A stretch of 64,000 bases of DNA, taken from NCBI RefSeq assembly GCF_012273515.2, contig NZ_CP050975.2, forward strand, positions 8,246,001 to 8,310,000, written 5' to 3'. Positions 54,644 through 62,769 of the stretch are shown here, piece after piece (within the stretch, counting starts at the first letter, position 1; every line of letters starts with the position of its first letter). Origin of the DNA: Streptomyces sp. RPA4-2 (lineage in GTDB: Bacteria > Actinomycetota > Actinomycetes > Streptomycetales > Streptomycetaceae). The notes beneath the pieces are model-generated. The model searched no databases. It was not told the origin of the DNA and worked only from the letters and a program-made list of their open reading frames with translations. A program made the translations under genes and the position numbers.

Positions 54644-55468
54644 CTACGACTGATCGCCGAGGCGGAAGACGCGCCGGGCGTTGCCCGAGAGGAACAGCTC
54701 GGTGGTCTCCTCGTCGAGGTCCAGTTCGGCGAGGTGCTCCAGCGCCCGACTCGGCGTGATCATGGGGTAGTTGCTGCCGAAGAGGACCTTGCGCCGTCCC
54801 CGGCCGCGCAGATAGGCGACCAGTTCGGGCGGGTAGCGGCGGGCGGTGTAGGCGCTGGTGTCGATGTACACGCCCGCGTGCTTGTCGGCGACCGCGATCA
54901 TCTCGGTGGTCCAGGGGTAGCCGATGTGCCCGCAGACGATGGTGAGTTCGGGGAAGTCCAGCGCGACCTGGTCGATGTAGGGGATGGGCCGGCCGGTCTC
55001 CGAGGGGCGCAGCGGCCCGGTGTGCCCGACCTGGGTGCAGAACGGGACGCCGAGATCGACGCAGGCCGCGTACAGCGGATAGTAGAGCCGGTCGGTGGGG
55101 GGCAGCTGCCACAGCCACGGCACGATCCGCAGGGCCACGAAGCCCAGCTCCTCGACGGCCCGGCGCAGTTCACGTACGGCCGTGATCGGCTTCGCCAGAT
55201 CCACCCCCGCGACCCCGCGCAGCCGTCCGTGGGACCTGGCGACGAAGTCGGCGACCTCGTCGTTGCTCACGAGCGGGCCCTGCGGCCCGTACCAGGCCGC
55301 GGACAGCCCGATCTCGACATCGGCCGCGGCCAGCGCCGCCACGGTGACCTCGACCGGAAGGGGCTCTTCCAGGAGCTCCATGCCCGTCCAGCGGCGGAGC
55401 GACGCGAACATCTCGTGGTTGGCGTGGCGGACCGTGGGGTGCTGCATCCACGCGTCGACGACCGGCAT
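54644..55468 (-). CDS. Amidohydrolase-family protein
   Basis: The 274-aa protein is of the metal-dependent amidohydrolase/amidohydro_2 group, related to decarboxylases such as ACMSD. The region VDLAKPITAVRELRR, the His in CGHIGYPWTTEM and the last GSNYPMITPSRALEHL fit the barrel, although the first metal motif is HPTVRHANHE in place of HxH, so metal binding at that site is uncertain. The ATG is at 55468. The function is unknown. It precedes DUF4032 on the same strand and may be part of a larger transcript. Confidence 0.75.
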   Translation of the reverse strand: MPVVDAWMQHPTVRHANHEMFASLRRWTGMELLEEPLPVEVTVAALAAADVEIGLSAAWYGPQGPLVSNDEVADFVARSHGRLRGVAGVDLAKPITAVRELRRAVEELGFVALRIVPWLWQLPPTDRLYYPLYAACVDLGVPFCTQVGHTGPLRPSETGRPIPYIDQVALDFPELTIVCGHIGYPWTTEMIAVADKHAGVYIDTSAYTARRYPPELVAYLRGRGRRKVLFGSNYPMITPSRALEHLAELDLDEETTELFLSGNARRVFRLGDQS

Positions 55469-55546
55469 GATCCCGTCTCCTCCCGGAGCCCAAGGCTAAG
55501 CGATTGCTCACCCCGACCCGACCCTAGGGGGTGGCCCGCCGTACGA

Positions 55547-56434
55547 CTACCTCGATACGGCGTCGACCAGGGCCCCGAGCGCGGCGGCGAGACGCCCGAG
55601 CCCCGGGCCGGCCGGGCCGCCGGGCTCGCTCATGTACGTGTCCCGCCGGATCTCCACCATGAGGGAGGTGACCCGTGGATCCTTGCCGTGGAAGCGCAGC
55701 GGCACGTAGGCGCCGGAGAACGGGCTGTCGATCCCCACGGTCCCGACGCCCTCGAACGCCTTCCTCGCCCGCTCCACCAGCCCGGCGGGTGTGTGGAAGG
55801 CGTCGGTGCCCAGGCAGACCGGTGGACGCGGTCCCCCGCCGTGCAGTTCGTACGGCAGCCGGGCCGTCGGATACGAGTGGACGTCGATCACCACGGCCCG
55901 CCCGGTGACGGCCAGCCGGTCGGCCACGGCGGCGGTCATCGCCTCCGCGTACGGGCGGAAGCAGCGCTCGATCAGCTCCGCCGGGTCGGCGTCGGCCGGG
56001 CGCAGCGGGGCGCCGTGCGTGGTGCGGGTGTAGACCGCGCCCATTCCGACGGCCCGCATCTCCTCCCGCTCGTCGGGAAAGCGCTCGGGATCGACCACGA
56101 GACGGGACAGACGGTTGACGAACCGCCACGGAGTGACACCGGCCGCCCGCGACGCCTGCCCGGCGAGCTCCGCGGTGTGCGCGTCCGTGATGTGGTCCAA
56201 CTCGCGTTCCAGCGCCGCATCGTCGAGCGTGATGCCCGCGCGCACCGGCACCGGTATGCGCCGCGACGAGTGCGGGACGTGCAGGACGACGGGGGAGGTG
56301 ATGGCGCCGGGCAGCAGCTCGAAGGAGGCGGGATCCGCGGAAGCGGCGTCGGCGGCGGCGGGGTCCGCGGAAATGGCGGTAGCGGCGGCGGGGTTCGTGG
56401 AAGCGGGGTGCGCGGGGGCCGGGTTCTCGTTCAC
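55547..56434 (-). CDS. N-formylglutamate amidohydrolase family
   Basis: The 295-aa enzyme-like protein has the N-formylglutamate amidohydrolase pattern: LHVPHSSRRIPVPV, HITDAHTAELA, VNRLSRLVVDPERFPDE and VIDVHSYPTARLPYEL with the metal-binding His and Asp. The family cleaves N-formylglutamate in histidine breakdown, although many actinobacterial relatives have unknown substrates. The N-terminus has a run of Ala/Asp/Pro repeats (DPAAADAASADPAS), probably disordered. The ATG is at 56434. No Hut genes are nearby. Confidence 0.85.
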   Translation of the reverse strand: MNENPAPAHPASTNPAAATAISADPAAADAASADPASFELLPGAITSPVVLHVPHSSRRIPVPVRAGITLDDAALERELDHITDAHTAELAGQASRAAGVTPWRFVNRLSRLVVDPERFPDEREEMRAVGMGAVYTRTTHGAPLRPADADPAELIERCFRPYAEAMTAAVADRLAVTGRAVVIDVHSYPTARLPYELHGGGPRPPVCLGTDAFHTPAGLVERARKAFEGVGTVGIDSPFSGAYVPLRFHGKDPRVTSLMVEIRRDTYMSEPGGPAGPGLGRLAAALGALVDAVSR

Positions 56435-56469
56435 CCCTGATTCCTACCGCAGCCCGGGGGAATCCCGTC

Positions 56470-56928
56470 TCAGCGCAGGCCGCCGCCTCCATGGCGCGCG
56501 TAGTGCTCGATCAGGGCCGCCCGCGTCGTTTCGAGCCGGTGGGCGAGGATCGCCGCGATCGTCCGGGTCAGCGACAGCTCCAGCGCCGGATCCTTCGCGC
56601 AGAGTCCGAGCACCTCCCCGGCGTCGAACTCGTAGGCGCGTACCGGACTGAACGCCTCGGCACCGAAGTCCCAGTGGTGGGGTGGGAAGAGCCAGGACCA
56701 GCCGAGCAGATCGCCCGGTCCCAGCGTGGCCACGGAGATGCGCCGCTCCCCGACAACCTGCTGGTACAGGGAGACGGTTCCCGAGCGGATCACCCAGAAA
56801 CGGTCCGCGGTTCCCCCCGCCTCGAAGATCTTTCCGTCCGCGGGGAAGGAGACCTCCTGGGCCACGGTCATCAGCCGTTCGCGGTGTTCGGCGGAGAGGG
56901 CGGGCAGCAGCCGCAGAGCAGTGGGCAT
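56470..56928 (-). CDS. Stand-alone cyclic-nucleotide-binding protein
   Basis: The 152-aa protein has a single cNMP-binding (Crp-type) beta-roll domain: PADGKIFEAGGTADRFWVIR followed by GTVSLYQQVVGERRISVATL and GPGDLLGWSWLFPPHHWDFG. No DNA-binding helix-turn-helix follows, so it is not a Crp-type regulator. The ATG at 56928 is chosen with GGAGG six bases upstream; a GTG at 56946 lacks a site. It may act as a ligand-dependent partner; a second cNMP domain is fused to the kinase at 50065-51513. Confidence 0.85.
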   Translation of the reverse strand: MPTALRLLPALSAEHRERLMTVAQEVSFPADGKIFEAGGTADRFWVIRSGTVSLYQQVVGERRISVATLGPGDLLGWSWLFPPHHWDFGAEAFSPVRAYEFDAGEVLGLCAKDPALELSLTRTIAAILAHRLETTRAALIEHYARHGGGGLR

Positions 56929-57121
56929 CGCGGACCTCCATCGCACCGCCGCAGGACCACGCGGGCTCGGCGGCGCTGTCGTGCCGGTGGTGTGCCGTCA
57001 CTCTCCATTGGAGCCGGATCCGCCGGATTCGTCTCGTCGGGGGACCCCGGTGACCCACAGGTGGTGCCGTGCGAGCGGACCACGGGCCGCCCAGGGGGCC
57101 GTCCGCCCGCTCGTCGCGAGC

Positions 57122-59830
57122 TCAGGGCAGGGGCTGCTCGGCCCAGATCACCTTGCCGGCGGGCGTATAGCGCGTACCCCAGCGTTCGGCGACCTGGGCC
57201 ACCAGGAACAGGCCGCGCCCGCCCTCGTCCGTGCCGGCCGCGTAGCGCAGCCGGGGCGAGGTGCTGCTGCCGTCGAAGACCTCGCAGATCAGGCTGTGGT
57301 CGCGCAGCATGCGGACCTGGATGGGGCCGCTGCCGTAGCGGAGCGCGTTGGTGACCAGCTCGCTCAGGATCAGCTCGGTGCTGAACGCCAATTCGTCGAG
57401 ATCCCACTCCGCGAGCTGCCGGGTGACGGCCGCGCGGATCTCGCCGACGGCCACCGGATCGGACGGGACCTCCCATTCGGCGATGTGGTCGGCGTCGAGC
57501 ACCCGCGTGTCGGCGACGATCAGGGCGATGTCGTCGCTGGGCCGGGCGGGCAGCAGGGCGTCGAGCACGGCCCGGCAGGTGTCCTCCGGCGAGCGGCGGC
57601 CGGTCGCGGTGAGGGTGGTGCGCAGCAGCTCCAGGCCGGCGTCGATGTCCCGGTCCCGGTCCTCGACGAGCCCGTCCGTGTACAGCACCAGGCGGCTGCC
57701 CTCCTCCAGCTTGAGCTCGGCCGTGTCGAACGGCAGGCCGCCCAGCCCCAGCGGGGGACCGGCCGGCACATCGGGGAACTCGACACTGCCGTCGGGCCGG
57801 ACCAGCGCAGGCGGCGGGTGCCCGGCCCGGGCGACGGTACAGAGCCGGGAGGCCGGGTCGTAGATGGCGTACAGGCAGGTGGCACCCGTGATCGCGGCGC
57901 TGCTCTCCTCCGTCGCCTCGTCCAGGTCGATGCGGGCGACCAGCTCGTCGAGCAGACCGAGGATCTCGTCGGGCGGCAGGTCCAGGGAGGAGAAGTTGTG
58001 GACGGCGGTACGCAGCCGGCCCATCGTGGCCGCGGCGTGCAGCCCGTGGCCCACGACGTCACCCACGACCACGGCGACACGGGCGCCGGACAGCGGCAGG
58101 ACGTCGAACCAGTCGCCGCCCACCCCGGCCTGCGCCGGGAGATAGCGGTAGGCGATGTCCAGGGCGCTCTGCGCGGGCAGACTGCGCGGCAGCAGACTGC
58201 GCTGGAGTGTCACGGCCATGTTGTGCTCGCGGGTGTAGCGGCGCGCGTTGTCGATGGAGACGGCGGCACGTGCGACCAGTTCCTCGGCGAGGGCGAGCTC
58301 CTCCTCGTCGAACGGCTCCGGCTTCTCGGAACGCCAGAAGTTGACCACGCCCATCGCCAGCGGGCCCACCCGCAGCGGAACGGTGATCAGCGAGTGGATG
58401 CCGTACTCCACGACCTTGGTGGTGCGCCGGAGGTCCTGGGCGAGCCAGCCGGGGGCCTCGTCCAGCTCGGGCTCGACGACGGCCTCACCGGTGCGGAGGC
58501 TGTGGGCCTGGGGTGAGGTGGCGACGAACCGGATGTGCTCGCCCACCGGGTACAGGGGAGCGTTGTCGCGGATGCCGCTGAACGCCGTACGGCGCACGTC
58601 GGTGCCCGACTCCGGATCCTCACCGTGCAGCACCGAGTCGGCCAGGTCCACCGTGACGAAGTCCGCGAACCGTGGGACGGCCACCTCGGCCAGTGCCTCG
58701 GCGGTGCGGGTCACGTCCAGGCTCGTACCGATGCCGACCCCGATGTCGTACAGCAGCTTCAGCCGCTCCCGTGCCACCTCGGCCCGGCCGGACAGCGCGC
58801 GCAGCTCGGTCGAGTCGCGCAGTGTCGCGACGCTGCCGGGCGGGCCGCCCTGGAGGTCCGTGGGCCGCTGGTTGATGGCCAGCAGCCGGTCCCCGACGAG
58901 GTGCACCTCGTCCGTGACGACGCGTCCCGACGACAGCAGGGCGGCGGTGTCCGGGTCGAGGCCGAGGTCGAGGACATGCCGTCCCTCGGCGTCGTGGGGC
59001 AGATCCAGGAGGCGCTGCGCCTCGTCGTTGGCGAGCAGCAGCCGGCCCTCTCCGCCGGCGATGATCACTCCCTCCCGGACGGCGTGCAGCACCGCGTCGT
59101 GGTGCTCGTACATCCGGGTCATCTCGTACGGGCCGAGGCCACGGGTCTGACGCAGCAGCCGTCTGCTCACGAGGGCCGTCCCCGCGGTGGCCAGGGCCAG
59201 CGCCGCGGCCGCGGCGGCCAGGACGATGGGCAGCTGCCGGTTGGCGACACCGCCCATGTTCGCCGTCGTGATGCCGGCCGACACCAGCCCCACGACCTTG
59301 CCGTCGGGTTCCTTGACGGGAACCACGGCCTGCACCAGCTGTCCGATGGTGCCGTTGATCTCCTCGACGCTGGTGCGGCCCTGCTGGGCGGGGGAGATGT
59401 TCCCGACGAAGTTCTTGCCGATCCGGTCCGGCTTGGGGTGCGTGTAGCGGATCCCGTCGGTGTTCATCACGACGATGAAGTCCACACCGGACGCCCTGCG
59501 GGCGGCCTCGGCCCGCGTCTGCAGTGCCGCGGTGGGGTCGGCGCTGCTCAGTGCCTCGCGGGTGCCGGGCGAGTTGGCGAAGGTCTCGGCGACGGCCAGT
59601 GAGCGGTTGCGGGCCTCCTGCGTGCTGTCGTGCCGTACCTGCAGCACCAGCGCCACCACCGCGGAGACGACCAGCAGCAGCACGATCACGACTTGCAGGA
59701 GGAACACCTGGCCCGCGACGCTGCGTCCGCTCAGCGCCGACCTCAGGATCGCCGCGCGCCCGGTCCGCTCGCGCGGCCCTTTGGGGCGAGGGGTCGACCG
59801 AGTCCGGGATCGACCCAATAGTCGGACCAT
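57122..59830 (-). CDS. Cache-PAS-GAF-SpoIIE-ATPase membrane regulator
   Basis: The 902-aa protein has one membrane helix near 45 (VFLLQVVIVLLLVV), an extracellular single-Cache sensor (about 65-180; FIVVMNTDGIRYTHPKPDRI), a second helix (188-210), PAS (225-330), GAF (345-510), SpoIIE phosphatase (540-730; VVVGDVVGHG complete) and HATPase_c (760-900, ELILSELVTNALRYG). It should sense an outside ligand and control a partner-switching pathway through anti-sigma factor antagonists. The ATG at 59830 is well placed; a longer open frame to 59944 is rejected since the family starts here. It is a paralogue of the gene at 5850. Confidence 0.93.
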   Translation of the reverse strand: MVRLLGRSRTRSTPRPKGPRERTGRAAILRSALSGRSVAGQVFLLQVVIVLLLVVSAVVALVLQVRHDSTQEARNRSLAVAETFANSPGTREALSSADPTAALQTRAEAARRASGVDFIVVMNTDGIRYTHPKPDRIGKNFVGNISPAQQGRTSVEEINGTIGQLVQAVVPVKEPDGKVVGLVSAGITTANMGGVANRQLPIVLAAAAAALALATAGTALVSRRLLRQTRGLGPYEMTRMYEHHDAVLHAVREGVIIAGGEGRLLLANDEAQRLLDLPHDAEGRHVLDLGLDPDTAALLSSGRVVTDEVHLVGDRLLAINQRPTDLQGGPPGSVATLRDSTELRALSGRAEVARERLKLLYDIGVGIGTSLDVTRTAEALAEVAVPRFADFVTVDLADSVLHGEDPESGTDVRRTAFSGIRDNAPLYPVGEHIRFVATSPQAHSLRTGEAVVEPELDEAPGWLAQDLRRTTKVVEYGIHSLITVPLRVGPLAMGVVNFWRSEKPEPFDEEELALAEELVARAAVSIDNARRYTREHNMAVTLQRSLLPRSLPAQSALDIAYRYLPAQAGVGGDWFDVLPLSGARVAVVVGDVVGHGLHAAATMGRLRTAVHNFSSLDLPPDEILGLLDELVARIDLDEATEESSAAITGATCLYAIYDPASRLCTVARAGHPPPALVRPDGSVEFPDVPAGPPLGLGGLPFDTAELKLEEGSRLVLYTDGLVEDRDRDIDAGLELLRTTLTATGRRSPEDTCRAVLDALLPARPSDDIALIVADTRVLDADHIAEWEVPSDPVAVGEIRAAVTRQLAEWDLDELAFSTELILSELVTNALRYGSGPIQVRMLRDHSLICEVFDGSSTSPRLRYAAGTDEGGRGLFLVAQVAERWGTRYTPAGKVIWAEQPLP

Positions 59831-60006
59831 GTGCCTATGTCTACACTGCCGGGCGCCCCGAGGCGAGAGACGTCGCAGGTGTGAGGGTGCCCCGATAGGG
59901 GCCGCACGGCCGCGACCTCCGGCGCGTGGTGCTGGCGGGACCATCTGGCCGCATCATGGAGGGAAGTCATTTGCCCGCATTTGTATCTCGGGCGCGGGAG
60001 GTCACG

Positions 60007-60243
60007 ATGCAAACCCCGGACCGCTACCGGTTGAGCTTCACCCACCAGGAATCAGGTGTCGGCGTCATCACGGACGAGGTGGTCGTCGAACGCACCGCCA
60101 CCCTAGGGCCGGGCGGAAACCCGGTGTACTCCGATCCCACCGGCATACTCCGCGCCGAGATCAGCTCGGCGGGAGAGGTGCGGATGCTGGCCAGCGGCGG
60201 CTACCAGTCGCCCGTGTCACCCACCGCCGAACCGCTTCCCTGA
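60007..60243 (+). CDS. DUF6296 small protein
   Basis: The 78-aa protein has the DUF6296 pattern: RYRLSFTHQE, VVVERTATLGPGGNPVYSD and TGILRAEISSAGEVRMLASG. The family is short, widespread in Streptomyces and of unknown role; it lacks membrane or signal segments. The ATG at 60007 has GGGAGG upstream; the open frame upstream to 59926 is not conserved. It is divergent from the Cache-SpoIIE gene and is followed by a strong hairpin. Confidence 0.85.
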   Translation: MQTPDRYRLSFTHQESGVGVITDEVVVERTATLGPGGNPVYSDPTGILRAEISSAGEVRMLASGGYQSPVSPTAEPLP

Positions 60244-60713
60244 GCGACGCTCCCGGGCTGCCCCGCCCTGCCCACGGGGGCGGGGCGCGGGGCCGTGCCG
60301 GGCTTGGGCGTTCGGGGCGCGGCGCGCGAGCGCGCGGCGCCCCGAACTGCGTGAGCACGCCGCGTATCGGACCGGGGCCGGGGCGGTGCGTGAGCACGCC
60401 GCGCACCGGCTGTCAGCGAGCGTGTGCGCACCGGCTGTGCGTGAGCGCGCCGCGCACGGAGTGGACGGGGCGGACGGGGCTCAGGAACCGTCCCCCGTTC
60501 CCGGAAGCGTCGGCGCGTCGAACTCCGTGGCCCCACCGTGCCCGGCGCCCAGATGCCGGCCGGGTAGGCGCAAGTCGGGTGCAGCCCGGCTGGGTGCGGA
60601 GTGCTGGCGAGGGCGGGTTGCTACCAACGTGCCCACGATCCCCGCCGCCTCGATCGCGCCGCCCCTAATCGCGCCGCCCCGGGTCATGAACGCCGACGGC
60701 AGGCGCCCCGCGC
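60244..60713. other. Intergenic with strong hairpin and repeats
   Basis: A 470-bp gap without a gene. It contains the hairpin at 60311-60346 and degenerate copies of gcgtgagcacgccgcg at about 60348 and 60388 and one more at 60440, with caccggctg words between. Confidence 0.5.
60311..60346. terminator. Large GC-rich hairpin terminator
   Basis: Inverted arms of 17 bases (60311-60327 and 60330-60346) differ at one position and enclose a 2-base loop. The hairpin lies 68 bp past the stop of the DUF6296 gene and before the convergent VOC gene, so it can end both transcripts. Confidence 0.75.
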
Positions 60714-61514
60714 CTATTGGGCGTCGTGGCAGCTCACGCTGAAGTGCGCCCCGTCGGGGTCGCTGAGGATCGCCTCCGTGGAGCCGGCCCCCTGCTGGTG
60801 GGCCGTGCCCCCGTGGGCGCGCGCGGCGCGGGCGCAGGCCTCCACGTCGTCGACCGTGAAGTGGACCCGCCAGTGGGGCCTGATCGTGGGGTCGGGTGCC
60901 GCCCCGACCGCGCCCGAGTGGATCCGGGCCACGACGTCGCCCTGACTGCGCAGCACGACCTCGTTGTCCTCGTAGTCGACCTGGCAGGAAGCGGGATCGG
61001 AGGAAGCCCACTGGAGGACCTCCGCGTAGAAGATGGCGGCGTCGAAGGCGTCACGGGTGTGCAGTCGTACGAAGACCGGGGCCGCCCGGCGCCACGCCTC
61101 CCAGCCGGCCACCAGCTGACCTTCCCAGATACCGAAGACCGCTCCGTCGCGGTCGGCCAGCAGCGCGGCCCGCCCCGGCGGGAAGGAGATGGGCCCCACC
61201 GCGGTCGTGCCGCCGCGTTCCTGGCTGCGTGACACGGTCTCGTCCGCCGAGGCCACCGCGAAGTAGGCGGTCCAGGTGGCCATCTTCGCGCCGATCCCGG
61301 ACATCCCCGAGACACCGGCGACGGGCACCCCGTTGACGCGGGCGAACCGGTACTGATCACCCAGCGTGCCCGAATGCCACTCCCAGCCCAGTACGGCGTG
61401 GTAGAAATCCTCCGCGGCGCGCAGATCACGTGTGGTCAGACTGACCCAGCACGGCGCGCCGAACACCGTATGACTGGAGACGACCCCACGGTCGAGTGTC
61501 CTGTCGCTCATCAT
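60714..61514 (-). CDS. Two-domain VOC (glyoxalase-like) protein
   Basis: The 266-aa protein is made of two vicinal-oxygen-chelate domains (about 15-130 and 145-262). The first reads APCWVSLTTRDLRAAEDFYH, GWEWHSGTLGDQYRFARVNG; the second reads FYAEVLQWASS, VHFTVDDVEACARAARAHGG, LSDPDGAHFSVSC. Such proteins are metal-dependent isomerases, dioxygenases or resistance proteins, but many are uncharacterised. No specific resistance signature is recognised. The ATG is at 61514, with a second ATG next to it. Confidence 0.88.
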   Translation of the reverse strand: MMSDRTLDRGVVSSHTVFGAPCWVSLTTRDLRAAEDFYHAVLGWEWHSGTLGDQYRFARVNGVPVAGVSGMSGIGAKMATWTAYFAVASADETVSRSQERGGTTAVGPISFPPGRAALLADRDGAVFGIWEGQLVAGWEAWRRAAPVFVRLHTRDAFDAAIFYAEVLQWASSDPASCQVDYEDNEVVLRSQGDVVARIHSGAVGAAPDPTIRPHWRVHFTVDDVEACARAARAHGGTAHQQGAGSTEAILSDPDGAHFSVSCHDAQ

Positions 61515-61756
61515 CGCCGCACCGTCCTGACATCACTGGCCGGCTGCGGTCGGGCACGAGTGCCCGTGGGGATGTCCGCGGCCTGCAGCTCGCCTCCGGT
61601 ATCCGCACAGCCGACAGGGGCCCTCCGGTCCGGAAGGCCTCCGGCGGCGTCAGTGCACTCGCGGATCCGCTGTCCCATCAGTAACAGCATCCCCCGCCTC
61701 GGCGTCCCGCGCACTCCAACGAGGTCACAAGCGGGCACAAAGAGACGTAAACGGAC

Positions 61757-61972
61757 TTATGCGCGAGGTCGCTCGAGGGTGAGGAGAAGCCCCTCGACGG
61801 CGCCCGGACCAATGCGGCCCTTGACGTCCGCGGACGTGATCGCCTTCAGCGCCCAGCCGTCCTCGGCGTGCTTGTTCAGCACCTTCTCCAGCTTGTCACT
61901 GTCCAGCGCGTCGCCGATGAGCGATTCACGGAAGGTGACGACCTTGTATTCGTATGTGTATGCGCTGCTCAT
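61757..61972 (-). CDS. DUF4177-type small protein
   Basis: The 71-aa protein has the DUF4177 pattern: YTYEYKVVTFRESLIGDALD, LEKVLNKHAEDGWALKAITS and a last GLLLTLERP. The family is small, cytosolic and of unknown role. The ATG at 61972 starts the conserved block; a longer open frame to 62086 is unlikely. It lies just upstream of the IS607-type element and its own promoter may have been disturbed by the insertion, but the exact left end is not visible. Confidence 0.78.
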   Translation of the reverse strand: MSSAYTYEYKVVTFRESLIGDALDSDKLEKVLNKHAEDGWALKAITSADVKGRIGPGAVEGLLLTLERPRA

Positions 61973-62193
61973 GGTGGTGAGGTTCTCCTGCGGATCGACA
62001 CATGTGGCCGGGTCCACCCAATCACCCTTCGTCGCCGCGGCACAGGGGAGAACGCACCTGTAGCGATACCTTTGTTGAAGCTTCATGAAGGGCCGGACCC
62101 GGGGACTCGGGAACGGTCCGTACGTGATGGGCTTTCAACTGTTGCATGATCCATCAGTAAATCTCAGCTTTTCTCATCTGTTATCTTGATCGC

Positions 62194-62769
62194 GTGAAGC
62201 TTTCCGAATGGGCGGCGCGCAACGGTGTGCACTACCAGACCGCGTGGACGTGGGCGAAAGAGGGCCGCATGCCGGTCCCGGTGCGCCAGACGCCGTCTGG
62301 TACGTGGTTGGTCGACGAGCCCGCCCCGGAGACGTCCGGCCGTGTCGTGGCGTACTGCCGGGTTTCGTCGGCGGACCAGAAGCCGGATCTTGACCGGCAG
62401 GTGGCCCGCGTGGTCCAGGGGGCTACCGGGCTCGGCCTGCCGGTTGCGGAGGTCGTGACCGAGGTCGGCTCGGGGCTGAACGGGCGTCGGCGCAAGTTGC
62501 ACCGCCTGCTGTCCGACCCGCGGGCCGCGGTGATCGTGGTCGAGCACCGGGACCGGCTAGCCCGGTTCGGCGTCGAGCATCTCGAAGCCGTCCTGTCCGC
62601 CTCCGGGCGGCGCCTGGTTGTCCTCGACCCCACCGAGACCGCCGATGACCTGGTGCGCGACATCACCGAGGTGCTGACCTCGATGTGTGCCCTCCTGTAC
62701 GGGCGGCGGGCGGCGAAGAACCGGGCCGCCCGCGCGGTGGCCGTGGCGACCGGCGAGGCTGCCGAGTGA
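62194..62769 (+). CDS. tnpA: IS607-type serine recombinase TnpA
   Basis: The 191-aa transposase has an N-terminal MerR-like helix-turn-helix (1-45; MKLSEWAARNGVHYQTAWTW) and a serine-recombinase catalytic domain with VVAYCRVSSADQKPDLDRQV (Ser58), EHRDRLARFGVEHLE and a last helical part with RDITEVLTSMCALLYGRRAA. This domain order, with HTH before the catalytic part, is that of IS607. The GTG at 62194 is the start, with little space for a ribosome site. The stop overlaps the TnpB start as GTGA. The protein looks intact. Confidence 0.94.
   Translation: MKLSEWAARNGVHYQTAWTWAKEGRMPVPVRQTPSGTWLVDEPAPETSGRVVAYCRVSSADQKPDLDRQVARVVQGATGLGLPVAEVVTEVGSGLNGRRRKLHRLLSDPRAAVIVVEHRDRLARFGVEHLEAVLSASGRRLVVLDPTETADDLVRDITEVLTSMCALLYGRRAAKNRAARAVAVATGEAAE

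Noticed and set aside
54476..58516. Two long plus-strand open frames over several recognised minus-strand genes.
   Set aside because: They are shadows of DUF4032, amidohydrolase, NFGA and SpoIIE genes and have no domain of their own.
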